Source of the DNA: Isoetes taiwanensis
Taxonomy: Eukaryota; Streptophyta; Lycopodiopsida; Isoetales; Isoetaceae
Length of the DNA: 64,000 nt
Assembly: GCA_021234155.1 (NCBI GenBank)
Contig: JAJEKV010000003.1
Span: 21,312,386 to 21,376,385 of the forward strand
Direction: 5' to 3'
Shown here piece by piece: positions 47,863 through 59,300 of the stretch. Numbering within the stretch: the first letter of the stretch is position 1; each line of letters begins with the position of its first letter. Position numbers and translations under genes: made by a program. The notes under the pieces were generated by a model that was given only the letters and a program-made list of their open reading frames with translations, made no database searches and was not told where the DNA came from.

Positions 47863-50404
47863 GGGTTACCCTAGAGGGGCAAACCCTTGTTTATGTGGGG
47901 TTATGGCATATCCTAGGTATATGCTAGAATATACCTAGGATATGCTGGTGACTGCTCAAAACCCATTGCTACCTGTAAACTGGCGGTCTCGCGCATTCTG
48001 GAGCTCGGACGTTCCAACCGGGTAACTGGCAGGCAGGTAAAATTTTTATCTAGATCCATGGTATTTTGGGAGAAACCGGCATGCGGCCTGCAAATTTGCA
48101 TCCCGCCTATGGATCCCTTGGTTGCCTAAACTCTTAAGAATCGATCATTCTTTTGAAATGGAGATATCATTTGAGGCATCCTTTTCTGTAAAATTTGTCT
48201 ATAAAACACTTGTGGGCAGGAGTGAACAAGCAGAAGCGATGCGATCATGCAAGCAAAATACCTTTCAGAGATAAAGGAAGCAAATGGGAATGCAAATCCA
48301 ACTCCAGCGAATCTATATAGGCCTAGAAAGCGGTTAAGCCTAGGAAGCAAGGAAGTACCTGGCATAGGAAATCCGGCAAAAAATGCAAGTGCTGATATGA
48401 ACTAGCAGATCCTCTGATTTAATGGCAGTGCATTTAAATTGATCTTTATTGCAGGTTTATGCTTTCGAATAAATTTGTGTTTGTGGCAAATTAGGAATTG
48501 TTTCTTACCCTTTTAGATCTGGAAGCCTTTTGTAGTTGTATCATGATTATGAGAAGCCACTAGAGTTGCATTGTAACACAATATTCATGGGAAAGGAAAG
48601 CAATATCCGACTGTTAATTTTTTCTCTCTACAGAAATGCTTTGCATGTTCTAATGTTGATTTGTTGAAGTTGCAAACGTAGATATAGAGTGCATTCTTAT
48701 TATGTAGTAGCATGTCTATTTGATATATTTTGTTATTTGATTTCAAAAATGGCAGTTTTGAAGCATTTAACTTTTACCTGTACTCATTATGGGCTGCGAA
48801 CTTCAAAAGATGCTGTAGTAGAAAAGGAAGTTGATGCATAAGGCCCAAAGAAGGTGACGGAATTTTGGGCACTGAATGCTTCGGCATCAATGGTTTGCGA
48901 GATTTCTGGAACTTTGACAAGGGGCAAGATTCCTGCTGCAAGAAGGAGGAAAAGTTCTGACCAGGAAGTGTATCTGCACATCACATTTGTGTTCAGAGCA
49001 CAAAGAACAATAGCAGAAAATTGCATAAGTTAACTAAAGAGACAGTTAACTAGGAAGAAGTGATGATATGTGTGGATATTGACCAGGTTCTGCTTCATGA
49101 TTTTTTTACATGGGAAATGAACAACTTACACTAGAATCCACTTTCCATTGAGCAGTTGCAGTGCATCTGTAGGAGCCAGGGTAGGAATCTTAGCTTCCAG
49201 CTCATTTATCTGTTCTATAACTTCTGCACGGACCTCACTGCTAGCAACAAGGCTGCGCTCAGTACCAAAAGCAGAATCAATCAATGCCTTCTTAAGCCCT
49301 AATATTGTATTATCTTCTGCAGGTGTTTCCACAGTTGTAACTACATCATGGCTGGATGATTGTTTGTGCTTGGCTCCATGGCTCTCATTTTCCTGACCAT
49401 TATTTTTGTCTGGCAAAGCTGAAGCCACCAGACTTCTCTAACCAGGAGTATATAGAGAGGTAGAAACAAATGGAGATTTTTGGAATAAAACTTTACATGC
49501 CTTCCCTCAACAAAGTTGGAGTTGCCAGATCCGTGAGAGAAGTATATCATGTTGAATTCATTTTCACTGTTAAAATATTATTCCTTTCAATTCCATTATC
49601 CCATCCCATGTGATAATATACGGCAAGGCAACAGAGAGAGAATTCAAATGCAATAACTCGACTTATAAAATTCAACATGAAAATTTATATTAACAAAGAA
49701 TTTTAGTATGTACAACTTGGAGGCTGTCACATGTTAATCGTTCATTATGTCAAGAAACTTACTCGTGAATATCATTTCCTCTTTACCATAAGTATTGTTG
49801 CCGACGAAATAATTAGAAGGAATACCCAACAAGGGCTATGAATATTCCATTACTAGATCGTGAACAGGTTTTGTATGTATAGACAATTGCAAATATCGTT
49901 CTATTTTTTCCAATAGATCTCACTAATAGCAAAGACGAAATGGAAATTTCATATAGATAACTAGAAGCACAACAAGCATTGAGGCTTGATATACAACATT
50001 GTGCTTCACTTGGATGTCCAATAACACTAACATGATCTCTTGTACTCAACCTACAAAAAGTCAAAGGTAATAGCAAAAACAACTTAACCCAACCAAACAC
50101 TATTGTGCAAATCCTCACAAGTAGACCCAGACAACCATGTCCACTGGAAAAAGTTTAGTTATTGGAATGGAATCCAAGCTCTAAGTTACACAAGCTTGAG
50201 TCCATAAGTTATAGAAGGTTTTGCCTAGCAACTACCAATAGAACCAAAATTGTAGTCTAATTGCAAGAATGCATCTTTTGAGGTTCAATTTTTTCTGCCT
50301 AACTCAATTATCTTTAAATATTGTGAAAACATGACTTCACGGTTTGATTTAGGCCACTTCACCCTCGAGAAATTGGAGGGCAACCCTCCGTGCGCAGCAC
50401 CTTG
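47863..50404 (-). mobile_element. Gene-capturing element, copy B
   Basis: Starts at 50404 (AAGGTGCTGCGCACGGAG, with about 85 bp matching copy C after it) and ends at 47863 with hairpin 47863-47886 and a 17-bp-arm palindrome (47906-47922/47929-47945). An A-tract precedes its start, and it lies head-to-tail next to copy A. Cargo: two fibrillin exons. The rest (48.0-48.7 and 49.45-50.3 kb) has no recognised gene. Confidence 0.7.
48794..49428 (-). pseudogene. Fibrillin (PAP) gene fragment, two exons (captured)
   Basis: Minus-strand exon 49428-49130 reads LKKALIDSAFGTERSLVASS, EVRAEVIEQINELEAKIPTL, APTDALQLLNGKWIL and ends at a GTAAGT donor. The next exon, 48973 to about 48794, reads [52 protein letters not shown]. 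The exons join in phase (GT+A). The gene is cut after FEVRSP and upstream of a TAG, so transit peptide and C-terminus are missing. It is a different fibrillin subtype from the 33-kb pseudogene. Confidence 0.85.
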
Positions 50405-50843
50405 TTTTTTTTTCTCTCTCTCTCTCTCTGTGCTATTGATGCTCCAACCTCGCTTGCATCAATAGTCGCCAAGTCCACCTTACTTTCAATACCCATATAC
50501 TGGAACAATATGATTTTTCATCAAGCACAAAGTCTTTATCCCAAAGGTCACACAGGTTCTTGCGGACTCCAGGACTCCAAGTCTCCACTTTGGATGCCAC
50601 GCTTTAAAGATACTCCCCGCTTACTCATATACTTGGCTCCAACACTTCTTTGACAGAGTTAAATCTAGCTGTACTTGCAGCACAAGCTTGCAAGATTTTT
50701 GATATTTTGCAGCCTTGGAGTATGATACCACCACTAGTTCCGTCTTCTTTGTTTCAAATCCAAAGCATAAATTCAAAATCTCGGTGATGTTCCCTCAGCC
50801 CATAGATTCCCAGAAGAATCGCAAACTTCGCTCTGATACCACT
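50405..50843 (-). other. LTR-element internal region next to its 5' LTR
   Basis: Contains an (AG)n tract (50411-50430 on plus as TC). No gag start is readable. Confidence 0.4.
50830..50841 (-). promoter_or_regulatory. Primer-binding site
   Basis: TGGTATCAGAGC on the minus strand, complementary to the 3' end of initiator Met tRNA, two bases from the LTR end. Confidence 0.85.
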
Positions 50844-51846
50844 TGATACGATTCAATGATTATGGAAAGCTAAATAACTGCTCAACAACATCACAAGTGA
50901 AGAACATGATCCAAATATACTACTTTTTTCAGATAAACAGATTGGATTACACGGTTAACCACCCAACCGGGTCCACAAGGTTATGGCAATTCAACTGGCA
51001 ACTGGCTTAACATATACATCTCTGGCTACTCCGCGTAGCTCTTGAGCAAAAACTAACATCCCGCCTATTCAATAGGAAGGATCCTCCTTTAAATTACATA
51101 TGTGCCCTTCCCAAGGGGAATCGCCTCGTCACGAATTAGGTTCAATGCATTGGATCAAGGCCACCCAATTTAAACAGTTACAGGCTCAGAAATGCTATAA
51201 AGCAATCAAAATTGTGGCTGAGCTTAATATCCGACTTCCACAAAAGAATCAGGAGCCGATGTTGGCAGAGGAGCTTCCATGCAATCTCTTAAACTTGATC
51301 AGATTTTTACAGAGAAGGTCAGAATTGGAGTGGCGATGAGGAACCGGAATACTGAGGCCAGATTTAGCAACAAAGATCTTCTATGGTGCTTATGGGTCCG
51401 CCCAGTAATCATTCCGCTGCCCCGCTTTGATTTCGTAAAGCCGGTTCGCCCACGTTGTCCAAAAACCACTGTTCACGGTTCAAATAACATTGTTCCATGT
51501 CGCCCATCTGTGTTCTGTTAACAGGTCGATGCTCCCTCCTAAATATTTTTGTGGCCTCCTTAAATATATTCCATTGTCCCCTTTTTCCATAAAAATAAGG
51601 TATTACCTTAAAATAGAACCTTGGCCCTTATATCCAAAAATAATCGATGTCTCTTTGAATCTCCTCGACCCATCTTTGTATAGCAACCACTTTTAATAAG
51701 AATAAAGGTCCCTAGGTATAGATGTATCCCCTTTCAATGGTTATCCCTTGCCTTAACATATTGTTAGACAAACTTGGGAGTAACACATTAACATGTAATG
51801 TTTGCCATATTTTTGCCATGCCTCATAACCCAGTCGCGATGGACCA
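50844..51846 (-). repeat. LTR, right copy (5' LTR of minus-strand element)
   Basis: In minus orientation it runs from TGGTCCATCG to GTATCA, with the standard TG/CA ends. Direct repeat of 38097-39351. Confidence 0.85.
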
Positions 51847-51851
51847 CTCCC

Positions 51852-52567
51852 GTTCTTTCCTTTCAAGCTACAATTTTTAAATGGCCTAGAGTTGGCTCTC
51901 ATGTTCCTTGAGGCCCCTCTCTTTGCTCAATGTCGTAAGTCTTACTAGCAAAATCCTCCAGCTGCCTCTGTTACAAATCCTACTCCTAGCTCTACTCCTT
52001 CAATGGATGTCTCTCACCCCCCTCCCCGGGTGATTTCCTCTATATCTATTCCAACCCCTGGTCTTAGGCAAATGCTGGATGAGATTTAGAGGCTTGTAGG
52101 CAGTACATGGACATTGATCATCGTGGTGCCCACCCTCCATCGAAACATCCATCTACCCTTCGTCAACCTCGAAAGTCAGCTACGGGTTCTAACACCTCGA
52201 CATCGCAGCCCTCCTCAGCACTTGCTCTACGTGATTCTGCTCCTCCTGTTGCATATGGTCGCTTTGCTCCACTTCAATGGGTTGATTTGGTTGAAGATAA
52301 TACTGTCTCACCGCAGGCCCATGACGTCTCCAAACTCTCCTGAGATTCCGAGTAGTCACATCTGATTTGACTCCGTTACAAGTCCAATGTGGTTAGACCT
52401 TTAAGCAGAGCCATATCTCCTTTTACTTCACTAGTATAGAGTAAGTACATTGTGCCACACGCTCGTGTTCTAACGACATCCTCTTGTGCTTACACAATTA
52501 GATGAGAAATATGCATTTTGTACATATTCTTGTTGATTAATAAACTTTTGGTTCGCCCTTCAAAAAA
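51852..52567 (+). pseudogene. L1 ORF1-like C-terminal part and 3' end
   Basis: Pro/Ser-rich frames (NPTPSSTPSMDVSHPPPRVI; later RFAPLQWVDLVED) resemble the C-terminus of plant L1 ORF1 proteins, with stops. A-rich 3' tail at 52560-52569. It continues the interrupted element of 36440-38096. Confidence 0.5.
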
Positions 52568-52580
52568 AAGTATCTTAACA
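52568..52580 (+). repeat. Target-site duplication (right) of L1-like element
   Basis: AAGTATCTTAACA, matching 36427-36439 except one base. Confidence 0.7.
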
Positions 52581-52659
52581 TTTCCACATCATTATGCTAA
52601 ATTTCTACAATTTTTGCTACTGAAGTGACACAGTTTGATCGCATTACAAAAAGCAAATT

Positions 52660-53190
52660 AATCATATGCTTGCCAGAAGTCCACGACAGTACTTGTTAAC
52701 ACATCTACCAATGAAAAAGCGCAAAGCAATTGTCTCTATTCGCATGAGAGCACACCAACCAGAATTGAGGCAGGCACATGGACCCACAAAGAGTGAGAAT
52801 ATAGAGTTTGCCAATGCTGCTGGCTATGAGTTATTGAAGATGAGGGCCACACTCTTCAGCGCTGCCTAGCATTTGCACCTATTGGGACGCACGCCATGAG
52901 AGGTTGGTTACACTAACCAACCACTGCGTGTGATGATGAACACATCTGCAATAGGAGCACTGGCATTTTACATTCAAGAGATATGGAACATGCAGACTCA
53001 ATTATGCCCCTGATCGTCACACGACCATGTATAAATATATAGTATATCTGCAAGCCTACTAGTACTAAGCTCGAAAACCCTTGGGGGTGAAGGTTTTCTA
53101 ATCCTGAAGCCGGTTAGTTTTTATTTCTTAGTTTCGGTTCCATAGGCTATTTGGTCTTCATGGACGATAAAATTCAATTCAACTCAATTT
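52660..53190 (+). mobile_element. LINE 3' fragment
   Basis: Diverged match to 34890-35450 and 60910-61480 (LPMKKRKAIVSIRMRAH; AAACCCTTGGGGGTGAAGGTT block; GGTCTTCATGGACGATAAAA end with an AATTC-like tail). Confidence 0.75.
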
Positions 53191-53580
53191 ATCTAACTCT
53201 TCAATCAGCAACATGTAGCATTGTAAATTCCTTCTATACTATATGTAACCTAGCATTCTTTTCTCAATAACCTCCCCAACCAATGCATCTACTTTACTGC
53301 CACAAAACGTTTCTCTTAGCCCTCGTTTTTATGTCTTTGATCATTTCATGTATTTGTAAGCAAGTTGCACACGACACACGATTTCTTATGCAATTCTATT
53401 TTTGCTACTTCTTTCAAATACTCGGGTAAGAAAGCAAATTCTGTATGACTCCCAGGGATCTATTACAGGATTTGGAGACGTGTATTTAGGTGCATTTTGC
53501 ACGTCTATAGAAAAAAAGCTTCCATATCTTTCAAGGGTGTACCTCTTGTTGTACACATCTATACCCAATGGAACACTTTG
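53191..53580. other. No gene recognised
   Basis: AT-rich; nothing identified. Confidence 0.35.
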
Positions 53581-53581
53581 G

Positions 53582-54010
53582 AGAATAGAATAGAATAGAA
53601 TAGAATAGAATAGAATAGAATAGAATAGAATAGAATAGAATAGTTTTTTTAACGTCCACGGAGACCAATAGGTCATGGGACCCATATAATGGGCTAGTAC
53701 AATAATTACTACTAGGATTAAAAAACCCCTGCCTCGAAAGGTTTTCAAGGGAAAAACCTTTGCAGTAATGATGATACTAGACAAGCAGAGATAATGACTA
53801 CTGAGGGCTCAGTAATTGCAGATGTTTATCTAGAACCTCAAGTATGTATAGTGCCAAGTCATGCACAGATGGTGCTCTGAGAAGTTGTGGAAGCGTGGAA
53901 TGGAATGCTAAGGTCAAAAAATGATTCCGGACTATCTCAAAAGCAGGGCAACTCAGAAGAAGGAGTGATTCAGTATTAACATTCCTGCAACTGAAATTCT
54001 TAACTTGTTC
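53582..54010 (-). mobile_element. LINE 3' fragment, minus strand
   Basis: Starts with a (GAATA)n tail (53584-53642) and the CGTCCACGGAGACC block. The minus-strand frame reads NTESLLLLSCPAFEIVRNHF, as in LINE C-terminal zinc regions. Confidence 0.75.
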
Positions 54011-54144
54011 ATCTTGATAGATACTATACGAGAGAACCAGACTGAGGTGTATATCTAATTATTATCAATATCAGTGAAATCCTTGATGCTAAGGTTGCAG
54101 GTTTACTCAATGAAGCTTAATTTAGTTCAAAATAGTATTTTCTT

Positions 54145-54285
54145 TTGTAGCCCATGAGAGCCCGACAACGGGCCATGAGACAAGTTATACATAGTGCAGC
54201 TCCAGACAATCTCGAACTTTGAGACACACATGTTCTAGGACGAATGTGTTACCACTAGACCAAAGGCTCAAGCGTATCAAATATG
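54145..54285 (-). mobile_element. tRNA-derived SINE, second family
   Basis: On the minus strand, GAGCCTTTGGTCTAGTGGTA (A box) and AAAGTTCGAGATTG (B box) lie about 35 bases apart, followed by a non-tRNA body. Its sequence differs from the SINE at 5.6 kb. Confidence 0.55.
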
Positions 54286-55373
54286 GAAATTCTAGCTTTT
54301 TGTATCATACACCTTTATTCTAAATGCATGCCTACCCTAATAATAAGATACGAATACATAGAAACAAAGATAAGGTCCTTTCAATATGCCAAGATCAACG
54401 ACAAATAAGATTCAGAACGATGTAGACTAACTCTCTGCCCACAAAACAGGGGTAATCTAGAGAGCACCTGTTTTAATCATTCTCAAATCTAGTAATGGGT
54501 GAAGCTCAATATCACTCCTTGCAGCTCCAGTTTTGGGAACCATATTGCTCGCCGTTGGTTGAGATCGATGTGCTTTTTTCCTGGTGATTTTATCTATTGC
54601 TTCATGTAGAGATAGAAGGTAGAGACAGAGACATACACTCACTTAAATGTGATGAGGCTCAGCATTTTTTGAACTCTATCATGCATGTACATGTTGATGG
54701 ATTAGTCTCTGCTTGTTGGGTGGGAGTTGCAAAACCTGATCGCCCTCACCATCCTCTGGTACGATCCCAGAATGCATTTAGTCAATTCCATATCCTTACG
54801 CACAACAATCATCTCAAGAGTACCAACTTCTCCTCTCCTCTTCAGATTTGCAAGTGTAGGGAGGAGTTATGCAAAATGAGAGAAGTGCGGCTCTAAAAAG
54901 AGTAAGCATTTCATCGTGGATGTATAGCAATTATTCTAGACCATTGGCCATCCAACCATTGGTTTAATAACATGCCTTCAGGCCAAGTCCAAATTTTGGC
55001 CATGCTTTGGATTGTTTTCATTATGTTTGGTGATGTTATGGGTTGTTGTAGGTGTATATAGATAACACTAGCATACTTCATTGGAAACAAGATCAACGCA
55101 TCAATTCTTTAGTTGTGGCATTCAATCTTTACGTGGTAGTTTGCCACGAGGGTCAATTTGACAATTTCCAAAACTATACGAGGGCATTTTATTGGCAAAT
55201 ACCCATAAATACAAGGACAACGAATTTGATTAAATGACAAATTAATTACCCTTGGTATTTTGTAGTAGAATCCAAACCTTAGTAAATTAATTTTGCTCAA
55301 TTTTTGGGTACTCGGAAGTTTTTTCTGGCCGCCCAAATATCCCCTTCAGGCGCCATTCTTTACTCTCTGAAGG
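54286..55373. other. No gene recognised
   Basis: Short frames only; no motif or splice structure. Confidence 0.35.
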
Positions 55374-56320
55374 CGGCAGAATTTTGATCAGTCATATCTC
55401 TCGCATCCGGTGTCAGATTTTCATGTGCTTGGGCTTGTTGGAAAGCTGGTTCAGAGATCTTTCCAACGGTGTATGGTACTTGCATGCTTGTCTTTGTTTC
55501 AGTGCTCAAATCTGCTGTTTTCCGGGCTGTGTGCTAGGGTTTCTGTGGCAGCCCGTAGACACTTTGACGGACTGTATCTCTCACATCCGGTGTCAGATTT
55601 TCATGTGCTTGGGCTTGTTGGAAAGCTGGTTCAGAGAGCTTTCCAAAGATGTATGATACCTGCATGCTTGTCTTTGTTTCAGTGCTCAAATCTGCTGTTT
55701 TCCGGGCTGTGTGCTAGGGTTTTTTTGTGGCAGCCCTTCTTCTTCCTTCTTTGAGAAAGTATAGCCCTCGCCTGATGCCGTTGTTGGCCTTGGCCCACGC
55801 CGCGGTGTTGAAAGGTGTGTGTTGTACTCTTATTGAAGGTTACGAGAATGTTTTACTAATTCATACCCTAGTTCCTGATGGTGTTGTTGATGAAAGTCTG
55901 ACACCAATATAGGGATTGGCGTATGTTTTAGTAAGTATTCGATTCGTCTCGTCTTGTGGCAGAATTTTGATCGGTCATATCTCTCGCATCCGGTGTCAGA
56001 TTTTCATGTGCTTGGGCTTGTTGGAAAGCTGGTTCAGAGATCTTTCCAACGGTGTATGGTACCTGCATGCCTGGCTTTGTTTCTATGCTCAAATTGGCAC
56101 TTTTCCGGGCTGTGTGCTAGGGTTTTTGTGGCAATTGGTAGACACTTCAACGGCTGTATCTCTCACATCCCGGTCGATTTTCATGTGCTTGGGCTTGTTG
56201 GAAAGCTGGTTCAGAGCTTTCCAACGGTGTATGATACCTGTATGCTTGTCTTTGTTTCAGTGCTCAAATCTGCACTTTTCCGGGCTGTGTGCTAGGGTTT
56301 TTGTGGCAGCCGGTACACAC
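55374..56320 (+). repeat. 180-bp tandem repeats in duplicated dimers
   Basis: Units begin at about 55391, 55571, 55971 and 56153 (TATCTCTCRCATCCGG start; GGCTTGTTGGAAAGCTGGTT core). Two dimers are separated by 55741-55956, and both are preceded by GGCAGAATTTTGATC, so the dimer itself was duplicated. A related CATAACTCCTGCAT / TTGGAAAGCTCGT block occurs at 36520-36590 in the 5' part of the L1-like element. Confidence 0.85.
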
Positions 56321-56329
56321 CAGATATCC

Positions 56330-59300
56330 AGGAGTCGTAGCCCAAGTCATACCCCAAGTCATGGCCCGCAGAACAGCGGTCCGTGTGTGGACCCACACTT
56401 GGTTGGTGAGCTACCCCGACCACACCAACCCATCCAGGAAGGCCCAAACACACCAACCACCGGTTGACCCCACTTGGCAGAGCCCTGCGGGAAGACCATG
56501 AAGCGGGGCCACCAAGGAAGAGGCCTCGCGCAGGGAGAGACGTCTTCCATGAAGAGGGAGGCCCGAGCCAAGGCCCGTCGGCCGACCGGCGGGCCATACA
56601 GTGCAATCCGCCGGTCGAACCTTGGAGCCGCATCCAGCGAGGGTTGAGGCCAATAGCGTGCACGCCTTGCGTGCCTCCCGGACAGAGGTGGAGAACATAA
56701 CATCTCTGGATGTTGCGTGAGGCGCTTGGTGCCGGAAAACGAATTTAATCACGTAATTGGAGGATCGCGACGACGTGTGAGATGATAGCATCCACTTGCC
56801 GCAATTTGTGACAAGAATGCCGCCAGGACCTTGCAGATATGAGGGGGGTGTAGACACCGTGGTTGGCAGCTATTATGGAAGCCGGGACGGGGACAGAACC
56901 GGGTAGAGCGGGAGAGACTTTCGAACCTGCCCCCGGATCCAGCCGAGGTTGAGGAGGCTAAGGCCACGGCAAGACGAGGAGCACAGCCGCCCTCCCGGCC
57001 GAGGTTGCGAGGCCGCCTTTGTGGAGACAAGGATTTCAGCCGCCTCGAAGCTAGCCCGTAACCGGAAGCCGGAGTAAGGATTTAGCACGAGATCGGGAGC
57101 TACAGGGAGCCGGGCGGCCGTTGCCCGCAAGGCAAGGGCCTCCATGCCGAGGCACATGAGCAACCCGCCATTGCACGCGGGGAGATGGCAAGGCATGACA
57201 ACGTCCTGCAAGAGCTGAGCTCCAGACTCCGGAGAACAGAAACCACAGCAAAGAACATACCAACCCCGCGAACCCACCAACCTACGAGGACGCCAACCGG
57301 AACACATGCTGCGGACACATCGAGATCCACGTAGGGCCACCACCACCCCTGGCGCGGCCACCTATGCCTCACCCACCTCAACCAACACACAGTGCGGCCC
57401 CCCCGAACTCCGTGAACAGAGACGCCAGAGCCGCAATGTGGTAGTGCGAGGCCCGACGGAGGAGCTGGGGAGAACATCTCACTTCACCCGCATAATGCAT
57501 CTTGGACCGGATGATGTTCCAAAAGACTGTGACCATTGGAAAGGCGAAGTCGCCATGGAATTGGCCCCGATCGCCCCGGTGGTCATCTTCACAGCTTGAG
57601 AGCGTGTTGCAGCGGGTGGCCATCCCGCCGTATCGAAAGTTGAAGGGGACAGCTCAGACGCTGACCGACTTGACCCCAAAGACAAAGAAGAGACCCGGCG
57701 TGAGTGGCCAAAGTCGACCGCCGCAGACATGGAGGGGCAGCTGGCTGGTCCTGGGGAAGGATGCGGGGAGGCAACCAAACAGGGATGCGAGCACTCGCCC
57801 CTCGAGTCCCCCCAGGGGGCCCGGGACAGGCATCCACATCTTCCGCTCCCCCGGGACCACCACTACCACGGACCTGAAGTGGCGATGCATGCCACTAAAT
57901 AGGGATCGTGCCTCGGCGTGGTATCCCGGAATTGCCGTGGCTTTCCATGGCGTAAGGGGACAGCCCTCAATTCCGGCGCCATGGACATGGACCTTATCTT
58001 CCTCATGGAAACATAGGAACATGCCGGTCACAAAGCTACCGATTTGCGGGGATACGGCGCTTACTCCGCCTTCAATGAGTGCACCGGGAAACGAGGACAC
58101 ACGGAGGAATTGCGATGTTACTACCGGGCATGCCTTGGCCCAATCGGTCTCCCCAGTAAGGTGACAGCACAATGAGATAATTGTGGGTAATGAAGTGCAA
58201 ACGGCGATGGCAGCCCTCTCTTTGTGGCGGCTTGCTACTTCCCACATGCCGAGAGCAACTTTTACCACACGACTTGGATGTGGGCGGCGGGAGCCCTATG
58301 TCGATCTATATGATGACATACGCCAGCATGCACAATTGGGCAAGGTCATGTTGCTTGGAGACTTCACGCGCCGCGCCGCGTGGGATAGAGCGAGATCCCA
58401 AAATTCGCACCTCTAGGCGAGGATGTGTTGCAAATGGACCCCCGCAGAGGCGGTTTGGCCAAAGGGCGTCGGATGACCGAGGTTACGGTATGGCCCGCCA
58501 GATCTTCATGGCCGGGCGCGATCTTTGACCTAGTCATTTGCAATGGGTCAGCACGGTGGCCGTCCTCCGGCCGCTTCACTTGTAGACGGGGAGAACCGTG
58601 GGGCGGCACCGGTGTGGTGGATTACGTGCTAGCAGACGAGCAATGCCTACACTTGATCACTCGTTTTGAAGTCGGGACGGTGGCGGGGGGAAGTAGACTC
58701 CGACCATCATTTTTGTTCTTGCGGATAGATTGGCAGCCAACCGAGCACCCATTGCCCCAATACCCCATGTACCACGATTTGCGCCCGGACTATGATCGTC
58801 GCGGGCGGTCTATGCGAGGATGCTTGAGCATGAGCTGCCGGAGTGCCGCGAACTCCCACACTTCAGCAGTGAGCGGCCCGGTGAACCGGCTCCTTCCGAG
58901 GGTAGGGGATGATGCTTTGGGAGAGGCCGCCTCGACGATCCATTGGGGCTGCAATCACCTTCCCTCATAATCACCGGGTTCGATGGCGAATGTCTGAGTC
59001 AAACGATGGCTCCGCCAAAGTTAAGTACGCCGGACCCCACCATTAAGATTTTTTGAAGCCGTCCCATTTTATACAATACCGCTCCTTCCTCAAGACCAAG
59101 AAAGCCGGTACCTTCCAAATATAGCACCGAATCTTTGTATATAAGATGTTTGGTCTTCTAGACCCGCCATCCTAGGGTTTTTACGGAGAAAGGTCTTGAG
59201 TAAACTATGATATATTTTTGTATTTGAACTTAATCGTTCTAATAGGAAATATTACCGGAACAATGGGTGAGATACTTGCAAAGCATTTGTATGACCCAAT

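Larger units (their letters stand above)
38097..51846 (-). mobile_element. LTR retroelement, non-autonomous, heavily invaded
   Basis: Two LTRs, a primer-binding site matching initiator Met tRNA (50830-50841) and a polypurine tract define a minus-strand element. After removing the nested TIR and capture elements only about 1.5 kb of internal sequence remains, and no gag or pol domain is seen. It could be a LARD/TRIM-like or internally deleted copia element. The 5-bp flanks do not match. Confidence 0.7.
36440..52567 (+). mobile_element. Short ORF1-only L1-like retroelement, split by an LTR element
   Basis: The outer boundaries are the 13-bp near-identical duplications at 36427 and 52568. The 3' end is an A-run (52560-52569) after TTCGCCCTTC, as in the L1 at 12.1 kb. 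Without the 13.75-kb insertion it is about 2.4 kb. It carries ORF1-like sequence but no reverse transcriptase, resembling half-L1 elements that depend on another LINE. Confidence 0.6.

Noticed and set aside
56292-58268. Many overlapping minus-strand ORFs
   Set aside because: Long frames are expected by chance in GC-rich sequence; plus-strand LINE motifs explain the region.
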